The position numbers and the translations under genes were made by a program. This document shows, piece after piece, positions 63,498 to 64,000 of a stretch of 64,000 nucleotides of DNA. The notes beneath the pieces are model-generated. The model was not told the origin of the DNA. It saw only the letters and a program-made list of their open reading frames with translations, and did no database searches. Numbering within the stretch: the first letter of the stretch is position 1; every line of letters starts with the position of its first letter. Source of the DNA: Methylomonas sp. (GTDB lineage Bacteria; Pseudomonadota; Gammaproteobacteria; Methylococcales; Methylomonadaceae); contig PERU01000007.1 of assembly GCA_002928965.1 (NCBI GenBank), positions 1 through 64,000 on the forward strand, written 5' to 3'.

Positions 63498-64000
63498 ATG
63501 TCATCGAATCGTTCACGTTTGGAACAACTGGAAATGCGCGGTAGTTTCATTCCGCGCCATATAGGCCCTGATTCGCAACAATTGCAGGCGATGTTGGCTG
63601 AGTTGGGTTTGACGCAACTGGAAGACTTGGTGGAAAAAGTCATTCCAGCCAATATTATCAATCATGAACCGCTGAAGTTAACCGACACCATCAGTGAGCG
63701 GGCAGTGATTAATTATCTGCGCAAAATGCGCGAGCGCAACAAGGTGTTAGTGTCCATGATAGGTATGGGCTATTACGACACCATCATGCCGGCGGTGATC
63801 AAACGCAACGTGCTGGAAAATCCCGGCTGGTACACAGCGTACACGCCTTATCAGGCCGAGGTCAGTCAGGGCAGGCTGGAAGCTTTGTTGAATTTTCAAC
63901 AAATGGTCTGCGACTTGACCGGCATGGCACTGGCCAATGCCTCGCTACTAGATGAGGCGACTGCAGCGGCGGAGGCCATGACCATGTCACGCCGCTTGGC
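63498..64000 (+). CDS. gcvP: Glycine dehydrogenase (decarboxylating) P-protein, N-terminal part, cut by window end
   Basis: The visible 167 codons encode [17 protein letters not shown], then [36 protein letters not shown] and [18 protein letters not shown], the start of the homodimeric long GcvP. P-protein is the PLP-dependent decarboxylase that passes the aminomethyl group to H-protein. The gene continues beyond base 64000. Its length and the PLP lysine cannot be seen here. Confidence 0.94.
   Translation, partial: MSSNRSRLEQLEMRGSFIPRHIGPDSQQLQAMLAELGLTQLEDLVEKVIPANIINHEPLKLTDTISERAVINYLRKMRERNKVLVSMIGMGYYDTIMPAVIKRNVLENPGWYTAYTPYQAEVSQGRLEALLNFQQMVCDLTGMALANASLLDEATAAAEAMTMSRRL

Noticed and set aside
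1-64000. tRNA, rRNA or CRISPR features
   Set aside because: I read the intergenic stretches for T-loop sequences and regularly spaced repeats and found none. Short non-coding RNAs cannot be excluded.

Overview
The window looks like chromosome from a gammaproteobacterial methanotroph (order Methylococcales, Methylomonas/Methylobacter-like). The lineage call is inference. It rests on an mfnB-like gene beside a DUF447 gene (cofactors of tetrahydromethanopterin/methanofuran-linked C1 oxidation), the gammaproteobacterial order dusB-fis-purH, a chorismate lyase, a type IV pilin with an RpoN promoter, and intergenic DNA crowded with short dispersed palindromic repeats. No methane oxidation gene, tRNA, rRNA, CRISPR array or full-length transposase was seen.

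Layout. 0.4-4.6 kb: a very large hybrid sensor kinase. 5.2-7.0 kb: two adjacent nucleotidyltransferase/HEPN toxin-antitoxin pairs, the second with a frameshift. 7.0-9.1 kb: type IV pilin with an RpoN promoter and an O-oligosaccharyltransferase downstream. 9.5-12.3 kb: ubiC and a globin-coupled EAL protein. 12.8-20.2 kb: four minus-strand genes (patatin; deoxyribosyltransferase/TIR-like plus TRAFs-binding-like repeats; TRAFs-binding-like repeats plus patatin plus membrane tail; multi-pass membrane protein with a Rossmann-like tail). This is the best candidate for an undescribed system. 20.5-23 kb: a decayed secreted-protein gene, an EF-hand protein, a DUF2171 protein, a MITE and an orphan encapsulated-ferritin-like gene.

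23.3-28.2 kb: a housekeeping run tsaB, YciO-type gene, site-2 protease, scpA, scpB and rluB with unusual overlaps and an extended ScpB. 28.7-31.6 kb: EAL protein, double-receiver regulator, and the DUF447-mfnB pair. 32-35.2 kb: chemoreceptor and lytic transglycosylase. 35.5-39.9 kb: a minus-strand signalling operon of two kinases (one without its phospho-histidine), a QseG-like lipoprotein and an OmpR-type regulator. 40.3-41.2 kb: mlaA.

41.7-58.4 kb is mainly exopolysaccharide biosynthesis. The first operon has an initiating sugar-phosphate transferase, export lipoprotein, Wzc-like kinase, polymerase and flippase, followed by a methyltransferase and a glycosyltransferase. The second has three glycosyltransferases. 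Both operons are preceded, at nearly the same distance, by the same ~68 bp element, which suggests joint control. Between them sit a KefB-like antiporter, a PII-like protein and a brnT/brnA pair whose toxin gene is frameshifted. 58.4-64 kb: purH, fis, dusB, a DUF815 ATPase, gcvT and the start of gcvP.

Two themes recur. First, signalling genes are dense: three histidine kinases, two EAL proteins, two response regulators and a chemoreceptor. Second, several accessory genes are broken by single lesions (HEPN toxin, brnT, and a secreted protein with two stops), so this is either a region of ongoing decay or a draft with a few sequence errors.
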